A stretch of 19,247 bases of DNA from Sedimentisphaerales bacterium (GTDB taxonomy: Bacteria > Planctomycetota > Phycisphaerae > Sedimentisphaerales > SG8-4), in contig JAFGCA010000411.1 of assembly GCA_016932895.1 (NCBI GenBank), positions 1 through 19,247 on the forward strand. The letters are read 5' to 3'. The notes under the pieces were generated by a model. It searched no databases. It saw only the letters and a program-made list of their open reading frames with translations, and had not been told where the DNA came from. The translations under genes and the position numbers were made by a program. Of the stretch, positions 1 through 6,212 are shown one piece after another; the first letter of the stretch is position 1; every line of letters starts with the position of its first letter.

Positions 1-1816
1 GCTGCGCGAGGGCCTCCTCCCCATAGCTGACCATGAGTGTGACGTCGACGGCGTGGGGCAGCAGCATGGGAAAACCGTGCGTGTGCAGGTTGGAGGCGGC
101 GACCGTGAGACGGTCCCTGGCGCGGGACAGCCCGGAAAGCGCATCCAGCTTGGCGAACATCCAGCGCAGCACGTCGGGTTTCTTGCCCGCCTTTCCCAGC
201 CGCTGGGGCACTCCCTCGGCGTGCAGCCGGTAGCGACGCCACCCGCGCCGCTGGGTCACCACCTTGTTCTCGGGGTTCCCGGGACGCAGAACGAGCACGC
301 GCGACGCCCGGGCGGACGCCTGGCGGATCGTCTCGGCGCTGTCGGCACAATCGCGCCCTTCGTCGGCGTAGTAAAGCACGCCAATCGGCAACCGACGCAG
401 GCGGCGCAGATTCCTCAAGGCGCGGAGGACAAATTCGAGGGTCACCAGCGGTGCCCGCGACAACCCGATCCCCTCGCCGTAGAGCCATTCCGGATCGCGC
501 CGGAATTCCTGCACGGGAATGCCCGGGGGCAAAGGAACGTCGAGGTGGCCGATCAGAAGGGTGCCGCCCTCGAAGCCGGCCCGCGTGTGCCAGCCCCAGG
601 TCGTGCGTCCATCGGTCAGATCTCCTACGGGTTCCAGACCGATCTCGGAGAGGCTTTCGCCCAGCTTGGCGGTGGCCTCGCGGATTCTCACGGCATCGCC
701 GGTCCGGCTGTGCCGCGCCGTCCAGGTGCGCAGTTGGCGTTCCATCTGGTCGCGTCGCTGGCTCAGAAAGGACAGAACGAGCTGGCCCGGATCGGCGCCC
801 TTGACGCTGAACAGGGGCGGTTTGGGCGTACCGAAATAGCGGGCGCCGGCGACCTCGACGAGCCGGTTCACGAGCTTGGGATAGTCGAGCCCGGCGCGCT
901 CGGCGCCGACGGTATACGAGCCATGCTCGCCTAAACTGGGCAGACTGTTGACTTCGAGCAGGTAGAACCGACCCTCGGCATCGAGCCGCATGTCCACCCG
1001 GGCGCAATCGTAGCAGCCCAGGGCCTCGAAGGCGCTACGAGCCAGCTCCTGGGCCCTGCCGGTGGCCTCGGCGCCGATGTCGGCGGGACACTGGAAACCC
1101 ACGCGGCGCTCTACCCTGCCGGTCTTGTCTTCGTAGGTGTAGATGGGAGGGCCGCCGGCGCCGAACAGGAGCTCGACCGGGGCGAAGGTCTCCGGCGGAT
1201 TGTTGCCGATGAGGCCGACGTTGATCTCGCGTCCCTCGATAAAGGACTCCACGACCGCAGGCTGCTGGAACGCGTCGAAGATGACCTTCACCGCGTCACG
1301 GAGATCCGCGTCGTTTTCCACGATCTTCACGCCGAAGGAGACGGCTTCATTCTTGGGCTTGACGATCAGCGGGTAAGGCAGATCGATCGAGAGATCGGAC
1401 TGCCAGGGATTGAGAACGCGAAAGTCCGGCGTGGGCAGACCCTGCTGCTGGAAGATCATCTTGGCGACGACTTTATCGAGGGCCAGGGCGTGCGCCAGAG
1501 GCCCGGAACCCACGTAGGGGATGCCCACCATCTCCAGGATACTCGGGACGTGTGTATAGCGCGCCTGGCCCTGGATGCCGTAGGAGAGGTTGAACGCCAG
1601 ACCGGGCCGTTCCCCTTTCACCACGCGGGGCATGAACTCCTCCAGCCGGTCGATCAGATCCTTGTCACCCTCGAAGGCCTCTACCCGATGCTTGTGGGAT
1701 TTGAGCGCGTCGGCAATCCGCCGGATCGTTTTGAGGCCGATCCGCTCGCGATTGGGCAGCCCGAACAGATTGATCACGTTGCGCGAGTCGCGATTATAGA
1801 CGATGGCGATCTTCAC
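1..1816 (-). CDS. D-Ala-D-Ala ligase-like ATP-grasp protein fused to M20 peptidase-like region (partial)
   Basis: The frame is open from a GTG at 1816 to the left window edge (605 codons, no stop), so the C-terminus is missing. GTG is chosen because GGAG lies 7 nt upstream. Residues 1-330 resemble D-Ala-D-Ala ligases: KPKNEAVSFGV (153-163) fits the ATP-grasp loop and DCARVDM...LLEVNSLPSLGEHGSY (270-301) fits the metal/ATP site. The usual N-terminal GGxSxE motif is not seen, so the ligated substrate could differ from D-Ala. Residues 370-605 resemble M20 peptidases: GHLDVP (423-428), LYGEGIGL (445-452), YYADEG (482-487), then a dimerisation-like segment. The bridging Asp aligns with Leu452 and the second Glu of the DEE motif is Gly487, so hydrolysis is doubtful. 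By family the ligase half would act in the cytoplasm on peptidoglycan precursors. The fused half might bind or sense a peptide; that is inference. Confidence 0.85.
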   Translation of the reverse strand, partial: MKIAIVYNRDSRNVINLFGLPNRERIGLKTIRRIADALKSHKHRVEAFEGDKDLIDRLEEFMPRVVKGERPGLAFNLSYGIQGQARYTHVPSILEMVGIPYVGSGPLAHALALDKVVAKMIFQQQGLPTPDFRVLNPWQSDLSIDLPYPLIVKPKNEAVSFGVKIVENDADLRDAVKVIFDAFQQPAVVESFIEGREINVGLIGNNPPETFAPVELLFGAGGPPIYTYEDKTGRVERRVGFQCPADIGAEATGRAQELARSAFEALGCYDCARVDMRLDAEGRFYLLEVNSLPSLGEHGSYTVGAERAGLDYPKLVNRLVEVAGARYFGTPKPPLFSVKGADPGQLVLSFLSQRRDQMERQLRTWTARHSRTGDAVRIREATAKLGESLSEIGLEPVGDLTDGRTTWGWHTRAGFEGGTLLIGHLDVPLPPGIPVQEFRRDPEWLYGEGIGLSRAPLVTLEFVLRALRNLRRLRRLPIGVLYYADEGRDCADSAETIRQASARASRVLVLRPGNPENKVVTQRRGWRRYRLHAEGVPQRLGKAGKKPDVLRWMFAKLDALSGLSRARDRLTVAASNLHTHGFPMLLPHAVDVTLMVSYGEEALAQ

Positions 1817-1826
1817 GTTACGTCTC

Positions 1827-1853
1827 CAAAACACCCCCCACCCCTCAAATGGG
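1827..1853 (-). repeat. Shared leader element, copy 1 (hairpin plus G-run)
   Basis: On the minus strand CCCATTTG is followed by a run GGGGTGGGGGG and then TGTTTTG. The CCCC and GGGG around ATTTGA can form a short hairpin. It lies 10 nt before the start of the ligase-M20 gene. A second copy with 22 of 27 identical bases by my count lies at 5991-6017, before the ECF sigma operon on the same strand. Confidence 0.5.
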
Positions 1854-1871
1854 GCAGGACAATCCGACAGA

Positions 1872-1900
1872 TGTGTAGCGAGCCAACCCGGACTTGTCAA
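1872..1900 (-). promoter_or_regulatory. Candidate sigma70 promoter of the ligase-M20 gene
   Basis: On the minus strand a perfect TTGACA (1895-1900) is followed after 17 nt by TACACA (1872-1877), about 55 nt before the GTG start. The -35 is ideal and the -10 weak (three of six consensus bases). Confidence 0.4.
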
Positions 1901-1964
1901 TGATAACACTGACTCATGTACGGAGTCGTAAAGGAATTGTGCGTCTCTTTGTGGCGGCGGCCTT

Positions 1965-2780
1965 TCACCCGGATGGCTGCGCCACGGCCAGATAGATGGC
2001 CACCTCGATGGTGGCAACGAGGTTGTGCGCGAGGTGCATGGCGATGGCGGGATACACCGAACGGCTTCGCCACCGGGCGTAGCCCAGGAGCAGACCGCCG
2101 AGGCATATGACGGCGATGCCGTAGAGATCGTACTGCATGTGCATTGCAGCCCAGGCCAGCGAGGACAAGACGATCGCGCCGGCCGGACCAGCGGCAGACC
2201 CCTCGATCCCCCGAAAAAGGAATCCCCGGATGAACAGCTCTTCCGTGACCGGGGCGACGAGAACGAAAGCAAACCACAACAGGGGCAGGAGCTGCGCCGT
2301 CTGATACACATCGATCATGAACGCCGGCACGATGCGACCGCGGATCAGGTAGGTGAGTCCATCGGCGCATCCGATGAACGCCAACTGGATAAGGCACCAT
2401 ATCGCGAGGCTGCGTCCTCCCGGCCACCGCAAGGCCAGGTAATCGCGAACGGCAATGCCTTTGCGTGCGGCCGCGCAGACCAGCGTCAGGATGATGGTGA
2501 CCGGTGCGGCGACGCAGATCGCCAGCGACCAGAACAAACCGTTGTGCATCAACCCCTCGGCGAACGCCTCGACGTCCAGCCCCCTGTTTTGCGTCACGGC
2601 CGGGATGGTGAAAGCGACCACCACAGCCATCTGCGCCAGCGTGTACCCGATCGTAATGACCAGGGACAAACCGACAGTGGGCCAGAACCCCCAGGGTCCG
2701 CCGGGCGCCGCTTCGCTCGGCGCCGACATCGGCTCCGGTTCCCCGGCAGACGATTCCATACCCTGCGCGTTCTCAGTCAT
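1965..2780 (-). CDS. CPBP-family intramembrane metalloprotease
   Basis: A 271-residue polytopic membrane protein. The CPBP (Abi) signatures are visible: EELFIRG with E180, E181 and R185, then AWAAMHMQ with H214, then AMHLAHN with H249/H252 and N253. Hydrophobic segments occur around 34-60, 82-104, 125-145, 163-180, 200-215 and 220-235. In this family the conserved Glu and His residues form an intramembrane protease site; substrates in planctomycetes are unknown. The ATG at 2780 is chosen over upstream in-frame starts because GGAGGG sits 5 nt before it. It follows the small zinc-ribbon gene by 26 nt on the same strand, so it is probably the last gene of a three-gene operon. No convincing terminator was seen after it. 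Confidence 0.85.
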   Translation of the reverse strand: MTENAQGMESSAGEPEPMSAPSEAAPGGPWGFWPTVGLSLVITIGYTLAQMAVVVAFTIPAVTQNRGLDVEAFAEGLMHNGLFWSLAICVAAPVTIILTLVCAAARKGIAVRDYLALRWPGGRSLAIWCLIQLAFIGCADGLTYLIRGRIVPAFMIDVYQTAQLLPLLWFAFVLVAPVTEELFIRGFLFRGIEGSAAGPAGAIVLSSLAWAAMHMQYDLYGIAVICLGGLLLGYARWRSRSVYPAIAMHLAHNLVATIEVAIYLAVAQPSG

Positions 2781-2806
2781 GACATCCCTCCGAAGCCGTC
2801 CGCCCG

Positions 2807-2986
2807 TCAGCCCATCCAGAACCCTTTGCGGTGCGACAGGCCCAGCACCTTGCGGCAGTGGGAACAGAAGTACACGTAGCGCCGGCCGAGCACGCCGCGC
2901 AACTCCCGCATCCAAATCGTTTGCAGCTCCGCCTGGCAATGCGGACAGACCGGCTGCACGTCTTCCTTACTCTCCAGCGTAAGCAT
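2807..2986 (-). CDS. Small zinc-ribbon protein (59 aa)
   Basis: A 59-residue ORF starting at an ATG with GGAG 6 nt upstream and ending in TGA. It has two CxxC knuckles, CPHC (residues 14-17) and CSHC (41-44), separated by a 23-residue spacer (WMRELRGVLGRRYVYF). It ends in a basic and aromatic tail (SHRKGFWMG). The layout fits a single treble-clef or rubredoxin-like zinc ribbon. Function is unknown; such small ribbons bind nucleic acid or protein partners. It lies between the TFIIB-type zinc ribbon gene (48 nt upstream) and the CPBP protease gene (26 nt downstream), all on one strand, which suggests co-transcription. Reality as a gene is supported by the ribosome site, the paired cysteines and the tight spacing. 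Confidence 0.75.
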   Translation of the reverse strand: MLTLESKEDVQPVCPHCQAELQTIWMRELRGVLGRRYVYFCSHCRKVLGLSHRKGFWMG

Positions 2987-3034
2987 CCGATTCTCCCATC
3001 TTACCCCAATGGGAACTCCACCGGGCGCGGCTCC

Positions 3035-3544
3035 CTACCACTTGCTGCCCTGGAAGTAGTAGCTGGGACTGAGGAACTTGAGCACGTTGGCGACCCGGCC
3101 GACCCTGCTTTTCTCGGTCTCAGAGCTCATCGCCTCGAGCTTCTCGGCGAAGACGTCGTCGAAGTACTCCTTGGCCGCTTGCCGGCGTTCCTCCTCCGAC
3201 CCGTACAGGCTGCGGATCTTACCCAGCTCGCCCGCGTCGAGCCACATGCCGCCGCAACCCGGGCACTCATCCAGCTCCACCTCGCGCTTGACACTGAAGA
3301 AGTGGCGCATCATCACCACGTCGCCGCACTTGGGACACTTGCGCCGCTCGCTGTGATCCACGGAAGCGTTCTCGTTTCGCTCGACGTCGAGAAGGTCCAG
3401 CCCCGCCTCCTCGTGCGGCTCGTCGAACTTCTTCAGCTCGTAATTGTCGAACCAGATGCCGCCGCAACCGCCGTCGCAAACGTCCACCGCAATGTCGCCG
3501 GCGGTCATCTCCCGTAACTGATTTCCACAAGCCGGACAATCCAT
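3035..3544 (-). CDS. TFIIB-type zinc ribbon (zf-TFIIB) protein
   Basis: A 169-residue protein with two tandem zinc ribbons. The first uses C3, C6, C23 and C27 (MDCPAC ... CDGGCGGIWFDNYEL); the second uses C70, C73, C94 and C97 (KCPKC ... ECPGCGGMWLDAGEL). The CGGxWxDxxEL signature is typical of the zf-TFIIB domain, whose bacterial members are mostly uncharacterised. The C-terminal 60 residues are charged and probably helical (SEEERRQAAKEYFDDVFAEKLEAM). The ATG at 3544 has GGGAGGG 8 nt upstream; the longer frame upstream lacks such a site. It is the first gene of the probable operon with the 59-residue ribbon and the CPBP protease. A 12-bp perfect palindrome lies 41 nt upstream of its start. 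Confidence 0.85.
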   Translation of the reverse strand: MDCPACGNQLREMTAGDIAVDVCDGGCGGIWFDNYELKKFDEPHEEAGLDLLDVERNENASVDHSERRKCPKCGDVVMMRHFFSVKREVELDECPGCGGMWLDAGELGKIRSLYGSEEERRQAAKEYFDDVFAEKLEAMSSETEKSRVGRVANVLKFLSPSYYFQGSKW

Positions 3545-3584
3545 GACTGCTGCCCTCCCAAAAGATCTCCCTATCGGGTACACG

Positions 3585-3596
3585 TTGTCGCGACAA
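3585..3596. promoter_or_regulatory. Perfect palindrome TTGTCGCGACAA, possible operator
   Basis: A 12-bp perfect inverted repeat with no spacer, 41 nt upstream of the start of the zinc ribbon/CPBP operon. This position would suit a repressor or activator site. I cannot assign it to a known regulator. Confidence 0.35.
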
Positions 3597-3700
3597 ATCG
3601 CCGGCCCGAACAAAGGACCGCCGATCAGGCCCAACCAACATACCGCAGAGCCGAACCGGCGTCAATCGAAAGGAAAAGCCCCCGCCCCGGTATAGAAGAA

Positions 3701-3728
3701 GAGCCGAGCCCCAAGACGGGCGCGGCTC
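3701..3728 (-). terminator. Rho-independent terminator of the sigma/anti-sigma/secreted protein operon
   Basis: Reading the minus strand, GAGCCG-c-GCCC pairs with GGGC-t-CGGCTC around a 6-nt loop (GTCTTG), followed at once by TTCTTCTATA. It starts 24 nt after the stop of the secreted protein gene at 3753. Confidence 0.7.
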
Positions 3729-3752
3729 GATTGTCTCGCAGAAACGACAGAA

Positions 3753-4919
3753 TCACTTCACGGTGAACGCATATTCATAGGTTTCGTTCTTGTCGAGGTC
3801 CGGCTTGCGACAGCGAAGCACGAAGCCGTCGTCCGTCCGCTTGTACTCGAAATCCTCGCCGCTAAAGGCGTCCTTGGGCAATCCTTCGGGCAGCGCCCCG
3901 GGCAACTTCCCGGATTTCGCCCGCAGCAGGCAGATCTCGAGGCCGGCCTTGACCGCGTTGGCATGGGCCTTGGCCTTGGTATCGAGCGTGTAGATCCGGG
4001 TCATGGCCGGCATGAACGCGCTGACCGCCGCCATCACCGGATCGTTCGGATCGAAATCGCTGACCCACCGCTTCAACCGGGGGTGCACCTGCTCATACGG
4101 CAGGGGCATATCGTAGGCTTTCATTGCCGCCGTGGCACGCTCGGCGTACGCCTGCCGCGCCCGCGCCAGAATCTCCTCGTCGGCCTTTTTAACAATCTCC
4201 TGCATTTTCGCCTCGTTCGTATCCGCCAGGACCCGCGCCAACCTATCGAGGTTCTTCATCTGCATCACTTCCAGCACGATCTCCATCTCGTACTTCAGCG
4301 GCCGAACGGGAGAAAGCCCCTTACTCGCGTCGGTGGCCAGCTCGCTTTGGAGCCAGCGCAGCAGTTCCGCATCGTCGACCTGTCCCATCACGTCCTGCAT
4401 GCAGTTGTATCCCAACGTCCGCAGAGCCAGCGAGACCAGATACGAGATCAACGTGTCGTCGCCCATGTGACGAGAGAACGTCCGGATCACCAGACAGCGT
4501 TCCAGGGCGCCGCGGTAATCTCCGTCGGCGGCCCGGACACGGGCGTCGGCGACCAGGATGAAAGTCAGAAACCGCGCCTGTGACAAGTGCGGCATCAACG
4601 CCTCGAACCCCTGCGAGAACCGGAAGCCCCAGTTGCATTCCGGGACCTCCGCCGCCGCCTCGGCCATCCCGATGGCCCCGCTGCAATCCTCGATGTGTTT
4701 GCGCACCGCGTCATTTGGCGCGACCTTGCCCCGGGCCACGTCGCTGATCAACGTTCGCGCCACTTCATTGAAGTCGGGGACACTCAAGAACCCCTGGTAG
4801 TACAACAGCGCCGCGTTGTCCGGATCGGGGGGGTATGCCTGCGTCACGGACGCCGGGCCCGCGACCACACCCACCAGACAGACCATCAGCAACGCCTGTT
4901 TTTTTCCGCCAATATACAT
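3753..4919 (-). CDS. Secreted protein of unknown function in an ECF sigma operon
   Basis: 388 residues, not recognised as a named family. Residues 1-28 look like a signal peptide (KK, then a hydrophobic stretch LLMVCLVGVVAG, then VTQA before YPPDPDNAALLYYQGFL). The start at 4919 is chosen because AAGGA lies 6 nt upstream and the signal peptide then sits at the N-terminus. The body is largely helical and charged (for example AKMQEIVKKADEEILARARQ). The last 50 residues look like a small beta-rich module (DFEYKRTDDGFVLRCRKPD ... YEYAFTVK). It follows the anti-sigma-like gene by 19 nt and ends just before a strong terminator, so it is the third gene of the sigma operon. It is likely exported to the periplasm or cell surface. 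Its placement suggests a target or sensor linked to that sigma factor; this is inference. Confidence 0.75.
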   Translation of the reverse strand: MYIGGKKQALLMVCLVGVVAGPASVTQAYPPDPDNAALLYYQGFLSVPDFNEVARTLISDVARGKVAPNDAVRKHIEDCSGAIGMAEAAAEVPECNWGFRFSQGFEALMPHLSQARFLTFILVADARVRAADGDYRGALERCLVIRTFSRHMGDDTLISYLVSLALRTLGYNCMQDVMGQVDDAELLRWLQSELATDASKGLSPVRPLKYEMEIVLEVMQMKNLDRLARVLADTNEAKMQEIVKKADEEILARARQAYAERATAAMKAYDMPLPYEQVHPRLKRWVSDFDPNDPVMAAVSAFMPAMTRIYTLDTKAKAHANAVKAGLEICLLRAKSGKLPGALPEGLPKDAFSGEDFEYKRTDDGFVLRCRKPDLDKNETYEYAFTVK

Positions 4920-4938
4920 CGTTCGTCCTTTCCGCTTC

Positions 4939-5403
4939 CTAACTTTCCAAATCATCAAACAGCTCATGCATCGGCATGGTAGCTGACCGCGGTCTCAGTA
5001 TTCCTACAGCTTCGTCCAGTTGTTGATCCAGCGCTTCGGTCCCTCCGCGTCGATAGGCCAGCGTCAGTGACATCATCGTCACCATTTTGGCCGGCGATTG
5101 AGCGACGGTCTGGCCGCCAGGGACGGGCCCTTGCGGCTCGCGGGCGGCCGGGCCGCGCAGCAGGAGGGCCGCCACGATAACAATCGCCGCCGCGACGGCA
5201 ACTCCGGCGCCCGGATGCCCCAGCAGCAGTCGCACGATACGGGGCCGGCCGGCCTTGCGGCCTTTCGCTGCCCGGGCAAGCACAGCCTGATATTCCGCCG
5301 GATACTTCCGCTTCCAGGCCTCGGCGTCGAACTCGGGCGTTGCACCGTCAATGACACGCCGCAGTTCGCCATCAAGCCATTTTTCGTCTTTGCGTTCGCT
5401 CAT
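4939..5403 (-). CDS. Single-TM anti-sigma-like protein
   Basis: 154 residues. The N-terminal 60 residues are charged and cytoplasm-like and contain FDAEAWKRKYPAEYQAVLARA, a pattern common in planctomycete proteins paired with ECF sigma factors. One transmembrane helix lies at about 66-83 (GVAVAAAIVIVAALLLRG). A Pro/Gly-rich linker and a short external part rich in alanine and leucine follow. No zinc-binding HxxxCxxC motif is present. The start overlaps the sigma stop as ATGA (5400-5403), indicating translational coupling. By context it most likely holds the upstream-encoded ECF sigma at the membrane; that role is inferred, not shown by a diagnostic motif. The secreted-protein gene follows 19 nt downstream. 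Confidence 0.7.
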   Translation of the reverse strand: MSERKDEKWLDGELRRVIDGATPEFDAEAWKRKYPAEYQAVLARAAKGRKAGRPRIVRLLLGHPGAGVAVAAAIVIVAALLLRGPAAREPQGPVPGGQTVAQSPAKMVTMMSLTLAYRRGGTEALDQQLDEAVGILRPRSATMPMHELFDDLES

Positions 5404-5966
5404 AGTTGCACCTCACCAAAGCCGTCGCGACGCAAGTGTTCGGCGAGTTTCTTCTTCGCGCGTCGCAGCCGGCCGTTGATTGCTTGAATCGAGATCCCCA
5501 GAGCCGCCGAGATCTGCTCGTAGGACAAGCCATCGTAGAACCGCAGGTAGATCACCTCTTTGTCGCCGGGCGGCAGCTTGCCCAGGGCGCTCTTGACCAG
5601 TTCGCCCGAGCCGTCCGGCTCCGACGCCGGGGCCAACTCGGCCCTCTCATCGGCGATACGCGTTCGTCGCGCCTTCCGCAGCAAGTCCCGGGCGGCGTTT
5701 CGGCTGATCGCGGCCACCCACGAGCCGAACTGCTCGCTCTTGTGAAGCTTGGGCAGATTCAGGGCGGCCTTCGCAAACGCCTGCTGGGCCGCATCTTCGG
5801 CCAGATGCCGATCCCCCAGGATCGAATGGCCTATGGCCACCATCGCACCGTAGTGACGCCGGCACAGCTCTGTGAAGCTGTCCCCGTCGCCGCCTACGGC
5901 CCGCTCGACCAACACGCTGTCAGGCTGACGTTCCTGCAATTCCCGACTTTCCAAAGATTCCGACAT
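5400..5966 (-). CDS. ECF RNA polymerase sigma factor
   Basis: 188 residues from the ATG at 5966; a TTG six bases upstream is a less likely start. Sigma region 2 covers about 25-105 (FTELCRRHYGAMVAIGHSIL, AEDAAQQAFAKA, FGSWVAAISRNAARDLLRK). Sigma region 4 covers about 120-180 (LGKLPPGDKEVIYLRFYDGLSYEQISAALGIS, then the recognition helix IQAINGRLRRAKKKL). This is the compact two-domain form without extra C-terminal domains. It directs RNA polymerase to a small regulon. The gene overlaps the anti-sigma-like gene by ATGA and heads a three-gene operon. A TATAAT on the same strand at 6042-6047 could be its -10 box. A leader element shared with the ligase-M20 gene sits 24 nt before the start. Confidence 0.92.
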   Translation of the reverse strand: MSESLESRELQERQPDSVLVERAVGGDGDSFTELCRRHYGAMVAIGHSILGDRHLAEDAAQQAFAKAALNLPKLHKSEQFGSWVAAISRNAARDLLRKARRTRIADERAELAPASEPDGSGELVKSALGKLPPGDKEVIYLRFYDGLSYEQISAALGISIQAINGRLRRAKKKLAEHLRRDGFGEVQL

Positions 5967-5990
5967 ATCCAACTACCCTGTTTCCACCGA

Positions 5991-6017
5991 CAAGACGCCC
6001 CCCGCCCAGCAAATGGG
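5991..6017 (-). repeat. Shared leader element, copy 2
   Basis: On the minus strand CCCATTTG is followed by CTGGGCGGGGGGCG and TCTTG. The CCCA and TGGG around TTTGC can form a short hairpin. It matches copy 1 (1827-1853) at 22 of 27 positions, three of the five differences being T/C transitions in the G-rich part. It lies 24 nt before the start of the ECF sigma gene. Confidence 0.5.
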
Positions 6018-6041
6018 CGCGAAACCCGAAATTTCTTTTCG

Positions 6042-6047
6042 ATTATA
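6042..6047 (-). promoter_or_regulatory. Candidate -10 box (TATAAT) of the ECF sigma operon
   Basis: A perfect TATAAT on the minus strand, 75 nt before the sigma start codon. No good TTGACA is seen 16-18 nt upstream of it, so the promoter may be extended, weak or use another sigma. Confidence 0.35.
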
Positions 6048-6155
6048 CGCCTCCGTCCGCCTCAAATCGAGCCGGTGGGGTCGATTCGGCCGGCCGCTGG
6101 TCCAGGAGTGTGGGGAGCGTGCGAACAAGTGCGATCCTGCGAAGCGCAAACGAAA

Positions 6156-6182
6156 GGCCGGCGGTTGCATTTCCCGCCGGCC
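6156..6182 (-). terminator. Rho-independent terminator after the kelch protein gene
   Basis: On the minus strand GGCCGGCGG pairs perfectly with CCGCCGGCC (9 bp) around a 9-nt loop and is followed by TTTCGTTTG. It starts about 30 nt after the stop codon at 6213. Confidence 0.75.
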
Positions 6183-6212
6183 CGGGTCGATCTGACAAGT
6201 CGATGTGATGTT

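Noticed and set aside
53..934. Long plus-strand open frame (293 codons) antisense to the ligase-M20 gene
   Set aside because: Low-complexity Arg/Gly/Pro-rich product typical of a GC-rich antisense frame. The minus strand encodes clear ligase and M20 motifs.
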